Shown: one piece after another, positions 16,858-23,692 of the stretch
How the letters are laid out: each line of letters starts with the position of its first letter
How positions within the stretch are numbered: position 1 is the stretch's first letter
DNA from: CALARM01 sp964431735
Lineage (GTDB): Bacteria > Vulcanimicrobiota > SpSt-956 > JAKJGF01
NCBI GenBank assembly: GCA_964431735.1
Contig: CAYSLJ010000058.1
Location: 1-38,754, forward strand
Direction: 5' to 3'
Length of the DNA: 38,754 bases
The notes under the pieces: generated by a model
What the model was told of the DNA's origin: nothing
Databases searched by the model: none
Seen by the model: the letters and a program-made list of their open reading frames with translations, nothing else
Position numbers and translations under genes: made by a program

Positions 16858-16917
16858 ATTCTCATATAAATAAATACTTTATAGTGTAGTTCACAACAAA
16901 TTACAGATAATCCTCGC

Positions 16918-16944
16918 GTCACGCGTCACGCGTTACGCGTCACG
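16918..16944. repeat. GTRACGC heptad array
   Basis: Four units with central C/C/T/C on the plus strand are preceded by TCCTC. It lies in the 388-bp gap between the che operon and the porin terminator, which otherwise holds promoter elements and no gene. Confidence 0.85.
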
Positions 16945-16986
16945 AAGCACTTAATTTCTAATAAGTTATGAAACTAACTATAAAAT

Positions 16987-17014
16987 AAAAAAGGGCTGTT
17001 TTCAAACAGCCCTC
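16987..17014 (-). terminator. Rho-independent terminator of the SLH porin
   Basis: On the minus strand GAGGGCTGTTT pairs with AAACAGCCC and is followed by TTTTTT, 24 bases after the porin stop codon. Confidence 0.85.
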
Positions 17015-17037
17015 TTCGAAATTATATCTCAAAAATG

Positions 17038-19404
17038 TTAGAAATTTATTACCAGCCTGGTCATTAATTTACTGCCAGTGTAATCATTTGCCCCTGCTAC
17101 CGAAGTAGCATCATCAGAATAGGAATAATATTTATAATCCAGAAGTATATGAGTATTGGCACTGAAATCATACTTTATACCACAGCCCGGAATAAACTGC
17201 TTCCAGTCAACACTGGCACCATTTTTCTCTCCACCATTTGATACATAGGCAAAATTACCCTGAACAGAAAGTTTATCAGTAATATCATAAGTAGCACCTG
17301 TAGAAAGATAATTAAAATGAACATCATATTTTGTAAAAGGTATGCCTGTACTGGTACTATGAACTATAGCAAAATCACGTTTAAAATTATATCTTTCATA
17401 ATCTGCCCATACATGGAGATTTTTACCAAATCTGTAATGACCGGCAATTTCAAATATATAAGTATCACCTTTAGCAGAATCATTATCAGTAAAAATCATG
17501 TCCTGATTTCCATAAATATTGGCACCTATTACTCCTGGCACAAAAGCGGCTGAATTATACTGATTGAAATAAAGAGGATTTAACATATCATATTTCTGGA
17601 AAGAATTTTCATCATTTGTTATCTGTGTCGGCACTAACTGTTTTAAATAGGTAAAATCTCCATAAATATGACCTTCTTTTTCCTCACCTACAACCCAGTC
17701 TGCACCTATATCAATGCCTGTTCTGTTTGGCAATAGTTCTCCTGATCTTGTAGGATTTGCAAGAAGTCCGTATTTCCAGGAAGAACAGCACTTCTGTGCG
17801 TGGAGGCCATCTCCATAACCTTTTTCCCATGTTCTGTGAAAACTGAAAGGATCATAATTGGCATCAATTCTTAAGAATTTACCGTAAACCTTAACATTTC
17901 CCCCAAAATCAGCTTCTGCACCGGCACTGAAGAAACTTCCGGCATGACTGCTATTACTATTATCCAGAAGATTATAGTCAAATCTGGTCTGATTAAATTC
18001 TCCAAGAACCTTTATTTTTATATCATCACCGAATATATAATAACCATTGACACCGAAATAATTGGTATCTTTCGGAGCAATTCCTACTCCAAATACATCC
18101 GGATGTGATGCATAGTTTTCATAAACTCTTAAATAGGCACCTTCAATATGAGCTCTGTCGTCACAGAACGTACGGCCAACCCAGAAACCCTGCATATGAT
18201 TATCATACATACCTCTATCTACCTGGCCGTAACTCAGAAAATGAGAAGAACCTGCTCCGTCATTATAAGGAACTGCAAGAGGATACCATGTAAGATTACT
18301 CAGAGGATGTCTGTGATCGGCATTACCGTATAGATAAAGACTTCCGGTATTACTTCTGTCAGGATTCAAAAATCCCTGGGTAGAGTTTATATTATAAGCT
18401 GTAAAAGCTTCAAAATCTACTGCTTTATAAAGATTTCCGGAAAAATTAAGACCATTCAGAGGAAGCCTTATTGTGCCTCCATAGGCATAAAGTGCTCTTG
18501 GCCCGACAAATAAACTGGAAGAAACTTTACTTACAGTATAATCACCGTATTTGCCTGTAACATCCCAGTCACCGTCTGTATCAAACCAGAGGCTTGATAA
18601 ATTTGCCTGAAAATGAAGATCATAGGTAGGCTGTCTGCCTGTACTGCTGTAAGGAGGAATAAGCCCCCACATATCAGAGATACCTTTTTCACCAAAAGTA
18701 CTGTAAGCTTCCAGATTACCGCCGGCTTTAACCTTATCGGCAATTTTTGCCGCTACATTCAGATTTAATTCTGACATAACAGCAACACCCTGATATAGTC
18801 TGAAACCGCCTAAATATTCATCTGAACCATACTGCAGACCCGGCCCTGACGGTCCACCGGGAGGATTTGATATGGAACTGAAAGATGAACTTCCGCTGGC
18901 AGGCGTACCGGGCCCGGTAGTATTATTTGCCCCCGGTGAAAGCCCGATGGCAACAGCCGTTGTATTAAAATTTCCACTCAGCTTAATTCTTTCAAGCTCC
19001 TGTACACGGACAGTCAATTTTCCCATAGTTTCTTCTATATTACTGACTCTTACCCCGAGAGCATCCAGTTCTTTTTTATATTCTTTGAGCAGTTTATCCA
19101 ATATCTCCATATCAGATTTCGTAGCATAAATGGATAGATCTGGCATTTCCGGAATAGAGGCCTGAACCTGTTCCAGTTTTGCTACAACCCTCGCCACTAC
19201 CATGGCCATTTCATAACGGGTCATAGGTCTGTCGCCTTTAAACAATCCATCGGGATAACCTTCTACAAGTCCTTTTTCTTCAAGTATCTGCACTGCATCA
19301 TAAGACCAGTGGCCCGATGGAACATCGGAGAAAGGATCTGCAAAAGCAGGAAGATTACATAAGAGGAACATTATAAATGCGGCTGAATAAAGTATTTTCT
19401 TCAT
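17038..19404 (-). CDS. SLH-domain outer-membrane porin
   Basis: The 788-aa protein starts with a signal peptide (MKKILYSAAFIMFLLCNLPA, cut after ...FA-DP). One SLH domain follows at about 23-80, with FSDVPSGHWSYDAVQ, GYPDG and MTRYEMAMVVARVV. Then come a coiled coil (about 85-140), a Gly/Pro/Ser-rich linker (about 155-190) and a long stretch of alternating polar and aromatic beta strands ending in Phe (TRLVINF), as outer-membrane barrels do. This is the plan of OmpM-like and cyanobacterial SLH porins, which tether the outer membrane to the cell wall and pass small solutes. AAGGAGG lies 14 bases before the ATG, farther than usual. The leader has an imperfect hairpin (about 19456-19480). A good terminator follows. 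Confidence 0.9.
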   Translation of the reverse strand: MKKILYSAAFIMFLLCNLPAFADPFSDVPSGHWSYDAVQILEEKGLVEGYPDGLFKGDRPMTRYEMAMVVARVVAKLEQVQASIPEMPDLSIYATKSDMEILDKLLKEYKKELDALGVRVSNIEETMGKLTVRVQELERIKLSGNFNTTAVAIGLSPGANNTTGPGTPASGSSSFSSISNPPGGPSGPGLQYGSDEYLGGFRLYQGVAVMSELNLNVAAKIADKVKAGGNLEAYSTFGEKGISDMWGLIPPYSSTGRQPTYDLHFQANLSSLWFDTDGDWDVTGKYGDYTVSKVSSSLFVGPRALYAYGGTIRLPLNGLNFSGNLYKAVDFEAFTAYNINSTQGFLNPDRSNTGSLYLYGNADHRHPLSNLTWYPLAVPYNDGAGSSHFLSYGQVDRGMYDNHMQGFWVGRTFCDDRAHIEGAYLRVYENYASHPDVFGVGIAPKDTNYFGVNGYYIFGDDIKIKVLGEFNQTRFDYNLLDNSNSSHAGSFFSAGAEADFGGNVKVYGKFLRIDANYDPFSFHRTWEKGYGDGLHAQKCCSSWKYGLLANPTRSGELLPNRTGIDIGADWVVGEEKEGHIYGDFTYLKQLVPTQITNDENSFQKYDMLNPLYFNQYNSAAFVPGVIGANIYGNQDMIFTDNDSAKGDTYIFEIAGHYRFGKNLHVWADYERYNFKRDFAIVHSTSTGIPFTKYDVHFNYLSTGATYDITDKLSVQGNFAYVSNGGEKNGASVDWKQFIPGCGIKYDFSANTHILLDYKYYSYSDDATSVAGANDYTGSKLMTRLVINF

Positions 19405-19548
19405 AAGAATCTAAAAAACCTCCTTATTTATTATTGTCTTGACTTACAGAAAGATTCTATAGAGATGGTTTCAAAACCTCTAAAAATTATAAAATTATCA
19501 TTATAGTCAGTACAGTCAGTTTCATAAATATCCATAAATAATAACCTC

Positions 19549-19605
19549 GTAATGCGTAATGCGTGATGCGCAGGGATTAAACCCGTCACGCGTCACGCGT
19601 TACGC
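19549..19605. repeat. GTRACGC heptads, degenerate then intact
   Basis: Three decayed units (GTAATGC, GTAATGC, GTGATGC) at 19549-19569 face three intact units at 19585-19605 on the other strand, with a 15-bp centre. CTTCTCATAAA follows, as in R4-type copies. The array lies in the 307-bp upstream region of the porin, where a possible -10 TATAAT at 19500-19505 lacks a good -35. Confidence 0.75.
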
Positions 19606-19646
19606 TTCTCATAAATTAACAATACACTATAACAAAATATACACTG

Positions 19647-19671
19647 AAAAAAAACAGGGCCTGGGGCCCTG
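19647..19671 (-). terminator. Rho-independent terminator of the second chemoreceptor
   Basis: The minus strand has CAGGGCC-CCA-GGCCCTG followed by eight T residues, about 40 bases after the stop codon at 19712. Confidence 0.85.
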
Positions 19672-19711
19672 CATAATAATTTATTGTTATCCCGGCACGG
19701 GTTACCTGTTA

Positions 19712-22216
19712 TCAATATCTCACATATTCATCATCTTCAGTATCTGATGCGTCAAGTTTTAACACTATCCCTTTTTCACCTGAATCCATTTTTGATGTAC
19801 CAATCTGTTTCTGTGGCTTCACATGACCTCTGGCAGCTAACTTTTTCACTTCTCTTGTTTTATCACCTTTTACAACAGACCTGACAGCAGATACTCTGGA
19901 ACTATCGAGTTTAAAGAAGTTTATAAGTTCCTGAAGCTGTCCGGCCTGACTTAAAAGCTGTTCTGAAGTAGCAGCCATTTCTTCAGATGCTCCTGCATTC
20001 TGCTGTATTACTCTGTCTAATTCCTGAATTGCCTTGTTTATCTGTTCCGCTCCCGTATTCTGTTCATTACTTGCAACACTTATTTCCTGAACCAGTTCTG
20101 CAGTCTTCTGTATGGCAGGCACCATCTGGGTTAACATAGTTCCTGCCTTTTCCGCTACTTCCACACTTGCAACAGATAATTTACCTATTTCCTGTGCTGC
20201 CATCTGACTTCTTTCTGCAAGACTTCTCACTTCGGAAGCAACGACAGCAAATCCTTTACCATGTTCACCTGCTCTTGCTGCTTCAATAGCGGCATTCAGA
20301 GCAAGCATATTTGTCTGTCTTGCAATCTCTTCTATAATAGAAATCTTTCCTGCTATTTCTTTCATAGCACCTACTGTTTCAGTCACAGCTTTTCCGCCTT
20401 CTTTTGCATCTTCTGCCGCTTTAATGGCAATCTTCTGAGTCTGATTGGAATTATCGGCATTCTGTTTTATATTTGCAGTCATTTCTTCCATAGAAGAGGA
20501 TACTTCTTCGGCAGAAGCAGACTGTTCCGTAGCACCCTGGGCAATCTGCTCGGAACTGGAACTCATCTCCTGGCTTGCAGATGCCACATTATCTGTAGCA
20601 GTCTTTACATTCATAACTATACCCTGAAGAGCCGATACCATCTGCTTGAGAGCAAGCATCAATCTGTCATGTTCGGACCGTTCCCGAACCGCTACCATAA
20701 GATTACCATCGGCAATATCTTCTGAGATAACGGTTATTTTGTCCAGTGCCACTATAAGTTCATTCAAATTATTTTTAATAAGATTAAAATCGCCTTTATA
20801 TTCGGCAGTAATCTTTGGAGGCATATCACCTCTTGCAATTCTGTCAATATAATCTGCTGCCATAGATAAAGGTGTTACGAGAGAATCAAGGGTATGATTT
20901 ATGCCTTCAAGAATCTTTCTGTAATCGCCGCTGAATTTTGACACATCGCCTCTGACGTTCAGTTTACCATCCACTGCACCTGCTGCAAGTTTATCTATTT
21001 CATTTATTACAGATTTAATAGTTTCCATCATACGTATGAAGGCAGGTGCCAGCGTATCCTGTTCCGATCGTTTTCCCGTTCCGTTACCTATCTGTTTAAA
21101 GGATTCAAGAGGTGACAAATCTCCGTCGGCAATCTTATTTACCGCATCACGTATATTCACTATCCTGTCATGAACAAAATTGGTAGCTTCTCCCGTCTGT
21201 GCAAATATGCCCTGATATTTTCCTTCCACTCTTCTGGTATAATCATTTACTGCCATTCTCTGTAATACCTGAGAAGCTTCTACAAGACCTCCGAGACCGT
21301 CTATACAGTTATTTATATTATTTTTTATTTCATTGAAATCGCCTTTATAGTTATCTGTGATCTTCGGAGGTATATCGCCTTTGGATATTCTGTCAATATA
21401 TTCTGCCGCCACATTCAAAGGCCCTATCACTGCGTCAAGAAGCTGATTTATACCTGTAAGTATGGGTCTGAACTCAAAATTAATCTTCCCTGCATCTCCC
21501 CTCATATCCAGTTTACCGTTAAGGGTACCGTCAATCAATCTCTCTACTTCGTTTATAGAACTGTTTATAGTGGAACTGATATTTTTCCCGAATAACACGC
21601 CAAGAACTACTGCAAGAATAACTCCTACAAGTATGGACAGAGCCATAAGAATCATGGCAAAGTTAGCTGTTTTTGTATTATTTTCAGCACTTTTCTTGGC
21701 TTCTTCAAGCATAAGGGCAACCATTTTAGTAATTGCCTCCTGCTCTGCTTCTGCTGCAACACGGGCGTCCCCTTTTAATAAAATAAGAGCTTCTTCCTGT
21801 TTACCCTGTGCGGTAAGTTCAGTCAATGTACCGAGATGCTTCCTGTAAACGACTCTCGTTTCAGCAAAACGTTCATTTTCCCTTTTAAGCTCCTCGGAAA
21901 TAATACTTTCATCAAATTGCTTTATATTTTCAGTAATTATGGCAGAGCAATTTTTAATATCTTCGCCGTATTTCCTGGCTTCCTGAATATCTTTTGTATG
22001 ACACATATCCCTCACAATTACCCTGACCTGCTGAAATGCTACAGCTACATTCATAAGATTGGCAAGAGGGGCAGTAATATTTTTATATAACATTGTGTCA
22101 GCCTTATCAATCTTATTTAAATTTACAGATCCCACTATACCGATAATAAGTGCTATAAAAGCAATTATTAAAAACCCTCCGATAATTTTGGTGCCTATTT
22201 TTACATTATCCAGCAT
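19712..22216 (-). CDS. Methyl-accepting chemotaxis protein with 4HB sensor and poly-HAMP array
   Basis: The 834-aa receptor has transmembrane helix 1 (KIIGGFLIIAFIALIIGIVG), a four-helix-bundle type periplasmic sensor to about residue 185, and helix 2 (FAMILMALSILVGVILAVVL). HAMP-like repeats follow (GKLDMRG, ISKGDIPPKI, GKLNVRG, IARGDMPPKI), then the signalling hairpin with the conserved tip IARQTNMLALNAAIEAARAG. The C-terminus EYVRY fits the CheR/CheB docking pattern, as in the other receptor. The frame extends to 22327, but that start lies upstream of the sigma-54 promoter. The ATG at 22214-22216 has AGGAGG eight bases before it. It is monocistronic, with its own terminator. Its signalling domain is very close to that of the 1250-aa receptor, but synonymous sites have diverged. 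Confidence 0.93.
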   Translation of the reverse strand: MLDNVKIGTKIIGGFLIIAFIALIIGIVGSVNLNKIDKADTMLYKNITAPLANLMNVAVAFQQVRVIVRDMCHTKDIQEARKYGEDIKNCSAIITENIKQFDESIISEELKRENERFAETRVVYRKHLGTLTELTAQGKQEEALILLKGDARVAAEAEQEAITKMVALMLEEAKKSAENNTKTANFAMILMALSILVGVILAVVLGVLFGKNISSTINSSINEVERLIDGTLNGKLDMRGDAGKINFEFRPILTGINQLLDAVIGPLNVAAEYIDRISKGDIPPKITDNYKGDFNEIKNNINNCIDGLGGLVEASQVLQRMAVNDYTRRVEGKYQGIFAQTGEATNFVHDRIVNIRDAVNKIADGDLSPLESFKQIGNGTGKRSEQDTLAPAFIRMMETIKSVINEIDKLAAGAVDGKLNVRGDVSKFSGDYRKILEGINHTLDSLVTPLSMAADYIDRIARGDMPPKITAEYKGDFNLIKNNLNELIVALDKITVISEDIADGNLMVAVRERSEHDRLMLALKQMVSALQGIVMNVKTATDNVASASQEMSSSSEQIAQGATEQSASAEEVSSSMEEMTANIKQNADNSNQTQKIAIKAAEDAKEGGKAVTETVGAMKEIAGKISIIEEIARQTNMLALNAAIEAARAGEHGKGFAVVASEVRSLAERSQMAAQEIGKLSVASVEVAEKAGTMLTQMVPAIQKTAELVQEISVASNEQNTGAEQINKAIQELDRVIQQNAGASEEMAATSEQLLSQAGQLQELINFFKLDSSRVSAVRSVVKGDKTREVKKLAARGHVKPQKQIGTSKMDSGEKGIVLKLDASDTEDDEYVRY

Positions 22217-22270
22217 AATAAAAACCTCCTGTTTTAAAAATATTTCATATTTTACTATATTCATAATTAA

Positions 22271-22285
22271 GCAATATATGTGCCA
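22271..22285 (-). promoter_or_regulatory. sigma-54 (-24/-12) promoter of the second chemoreceptor
   Basis: The minus strand reads TGGCACATATATTGC, a full match to TGGCAC-N5-TTGC with GG and GC ten bases apart. The predicted start near 22260 gives a 44-base leader to the ATG at 22216. Confidence 0.85.
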
Positions 22286-22292
22286 CAGGAAT

Positions 22293-22364
22293 AATTTAAA
22301 GATAAAAAAACATAAAAAACCTTTCAATACAGTGAGAAATAAAAAATTTAAAGATAAAAAAACA
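22293..22364. repeat. Direct repeat of 20 bp between promoter and UAS
   Basis: AATTTAAAGATAAAAAAACA occurs at 22293-22312 and again at 22345-22364, 52 bp apart (about five helical turns), in the spacer between the sigma-54 promoter and the upstream sites. It is A-rich and may be intrinsically bent, or may bind a bending protein such as IHF. Confidence 0.5.
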
Positions 22365-22392
22365 GGTGAAATTTATAAAAAACATGTAACAA

Positions 22393-22432
22393 TGGCACAT
22401 AAGTGAGACTTTAAATATGTAAAATGACACAC
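22393..22432 (-). promoter_or_regulatory. Candidate enhancer sites (UAS) of the second chemoreceptor
   Basis: TGGCACATAAGTGAGACT (22393-22410) and AAATGACACACC (about 22422-22433) match the pair upstream of the che operon. They lie at about -133/-150 and -165 from the predicted start, within two bases of the first pair's spacing. The shared flank CATGTAACA precedes the first site in both. Confidence 0.55.
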
Positions 22433-22436
22433 CCGG

Positions 22437-22527
22437 GGCGTAATGCGTGATAATCGTGACGCGTAACGCGTAACGCGTGACGGGTGGTTCGTGATGCGTG
22501 ATAATATAATCGTGACGCGTAACGCGT
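22437..22527. repeat. GTRACGC heptad cluster left of the SDR gene
   Basis: Degenerate (GTAATGC, GTGATAA) and intact units alternate, including GTGACGGGTGGTTCGTGATG and GATAATATAATCGTGACGCG. The same modules occur in inverted orientation at 23613-23684 on the other side of the dehydrogenase gene. Confidence 0.85.
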
Positions 22528-22552
22528 AGAATTACCATGGTTACTACCATTT

Positions 22553-22594
22553 ACTGCTCACTGCTCACGACTCACCACTCACGACTCACTTTTA
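22553..22594. repeat. ACNNCTC (AGTGARN-type) heptad array
   Basis: Five 7-bp units (ACTGCTC, ACTGCTC, ACGACTC, ACCACTC, ACGACTC) and a partial sixth. On the minus strand the unit reads GAGNNGT. The opposite-strand version, of 15 units, follows the dehydrogenase stop codon. Confidence 0.8.
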
Positions 22595-22628
22595 CTTATT
22601 GTAAATTTCAACCGGTTAAGCTATACTT

Positions 22629-22718
22629 TACTGTAGTGAGCATAAATAATACATATTTACTATCGTAACGCGTGACAGGATGAGGATTTTTATTATATGC
22701 TTATGCTCAGTTCAGTAA
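22629..22718. mobile_element. R3 element: 90-bp MITE-like unit with 17-bp terminal inverted repeats
   Basis: The ends are TACTGTAGTGAGCATAA and the reverse complement of TACTGAACTGAGCATAA (15 of 17 identical), with GTRACGC heptads in the middle (22665-22676). The terminal TA on each side could be a TA target duplication, as for Tc1/mariner/IS630 relatives. It encodes nothing. It ends 25 bp before the dehydrogenase start, as its sister copy ends 29 bp before the beta-glucosidase start. Confidence 0.7.
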
Positions 22719-22743
22719 TAAAAAACGGGAGAGTGAGCAGTTT

Positions 22744-23478
22744 ATGGAAAATGATGTAAAAAACAGAGTCATAGTAATCACGGGAGCTTCTACCGGCATA
22801 GGTAAAGAAACGGCGCGACTGTTTGCCGGGAAAGGAGCTACAACAATAGCCATATCAAGAAATATAGAGAAACTGCAGAAAACAAAAGATGAACTGGAAA
22901 AAAATGGGGGTAAATTGAATATATATGCCTGTGATGTCAGTAAAGATAAAGAAGTAAAATCACTTGTATCGAATATTATAGAAACTTACGGTACTATAGA
23001 TATTCTTATAAATAATGCAGGCGTCGGTTATAAAGTTCCGGTAGAAGATATGACGGTGGAACAGTTCGATGAAATGATGAATACAAACATAAAAGGTGTT
23101 TTTCTTATGACACGATATGTATTGCCATATATGAAAGCAAGGAAAGAAGGATATATTATAAATATTTCATCAGGTGCGGGAAGAAACGGTATAGCCGGTA
23201 TGTCAGGTTACTGTGCGTCGAAATTTGCACTCATGGGTTTTACTGAATCAGTGGCTCTGGAAGCAAAACCGTTCAATGTAAGAGTTTCCGTTCTGTGTCC
23301 CGGTTCTACAAGCAGTGAATTTCATCAAAATATCGGTGTAAATCCTGATAAAACTGCCAGAGAAGCTATGATACAGCCTGAAGATATAGCTGAAACAATC
23401 CATCACATGGTAATACAGCCTGAAAGATACTGGATCTTTGAGGTAGTTACAAGAGCTTTTATGGCAGGGAAAAAGTGA
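22744..23478 (+). CDS. Short-chain dehydrogenase/reductase (classical SDR)
   Basis: The 244-aa protein is a complete classical SDR. The Rossmann nucleotide site is TGASTGIG (14-21), with NNAG, the catalytic Ser in INISSGAG and the catalytic YCASK. It should be a cytoplasmic NAD(P)H-dependent oxidoreductase acting on a hydroxyl or keto group; the substrate cannot be told from sequence. GGGAG lies about 12 bases before the ATG. The stop TGA (23476-23478) lies inside the first unit of an AGTGARN heptad array. The gene is bracketed by inverted sets of the same repeats (22437-22718 and 23474-23684), so it may have moved as a unit or been captured by recombination between them. Confidence 0.9.
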   Translation: MENDVKNRVIVITGASTGIGKETARLFAGKGATTIAISRNIEKLQKTKDELEKNGGKLNIYACDVSKDKEVKSLVSNIIETYGTIDILINNAGVGYKVPVEDMTVEQFDEMMNTNIKGVFLMTRYVLPYMKARKEGYIINISSGAGRNGIAGMSGYCASKFALMGFTESVALEAKPFNVRVSVLCPGSTSSEFHQNIGVNPDKTAREAMIQPEDIAETIHHMVIQPERYWIFEVVTRAFMAGKK

Positions 23479-23578
23479 AAAGTGAAAAGGGAAAAGTGAA
23501 GGGTGAATAGTGAGTAGTGAATAGTGAGTAGTGAGTAGTGAATAGTGAGTAGTGAGTAGTGAGTAGTGAGTAGTAGGT
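23474..23578. repeat. AGTGARN heptad array, 15 units
   Basis: Fifteen consecutive 7-bp units, starting AGTGAAA, AGTGAAA, AGGGAAA, AGTGAAG and followed mainly by AGTGAGT/AGTGAAT. The array starts two bases before the SDR stop codon and supplies it. Since 7 is not a multiple of 3, TGA recurs in all three frames within 21 bp. Confidence 0.95.
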
Positions 23579-23584
23579 AAAAAC

Positions 23585-23684
23585 ACGCATCACGCATTAC
23601 GCATCACGCATTACGCATCACGCATCACGAACCACCCGTCACGCGTCACGCGTTACGCGTCACGATTATATTATCACGCATTAC
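23585..23684. repeat. GTRACGC heptad array, decayed and intact units
   Basis: About twelve 7-bp units: six of the form CGCATYA, then CGAACCA, CCCGTCA and three intact CGCGTYA units, followed by ATTATATTATCACGCATTAC. It directly abuts the preceding AGTGARN array and ends eight bases before the glycerate kinase ATG. The CGCG-to-CGCA change in the decayed units is a CpG transition. Confidence 0.9.
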
Positions 23685-23692
23685 AGCTTATT

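Noticed and set aside
10740..20545. Recent gene conversion between the two chemoreceptor signalling domains
   Set aside because: The proteins are nearly identical there, but many third positions differ, so strong protein-level constraint explains it.
22296..22550. Small frames encoding RYALRVT-like peptides in several gaps
   Set aside because: They are translations of GTRACGC heptads with no other support. The only credible coding use is inside glycerate kinase.
23474..23684. Possible CRISPR array because of regular repetition
   Set aside because: The period is 7 bp with no unique spacers; these are tandem heptads.
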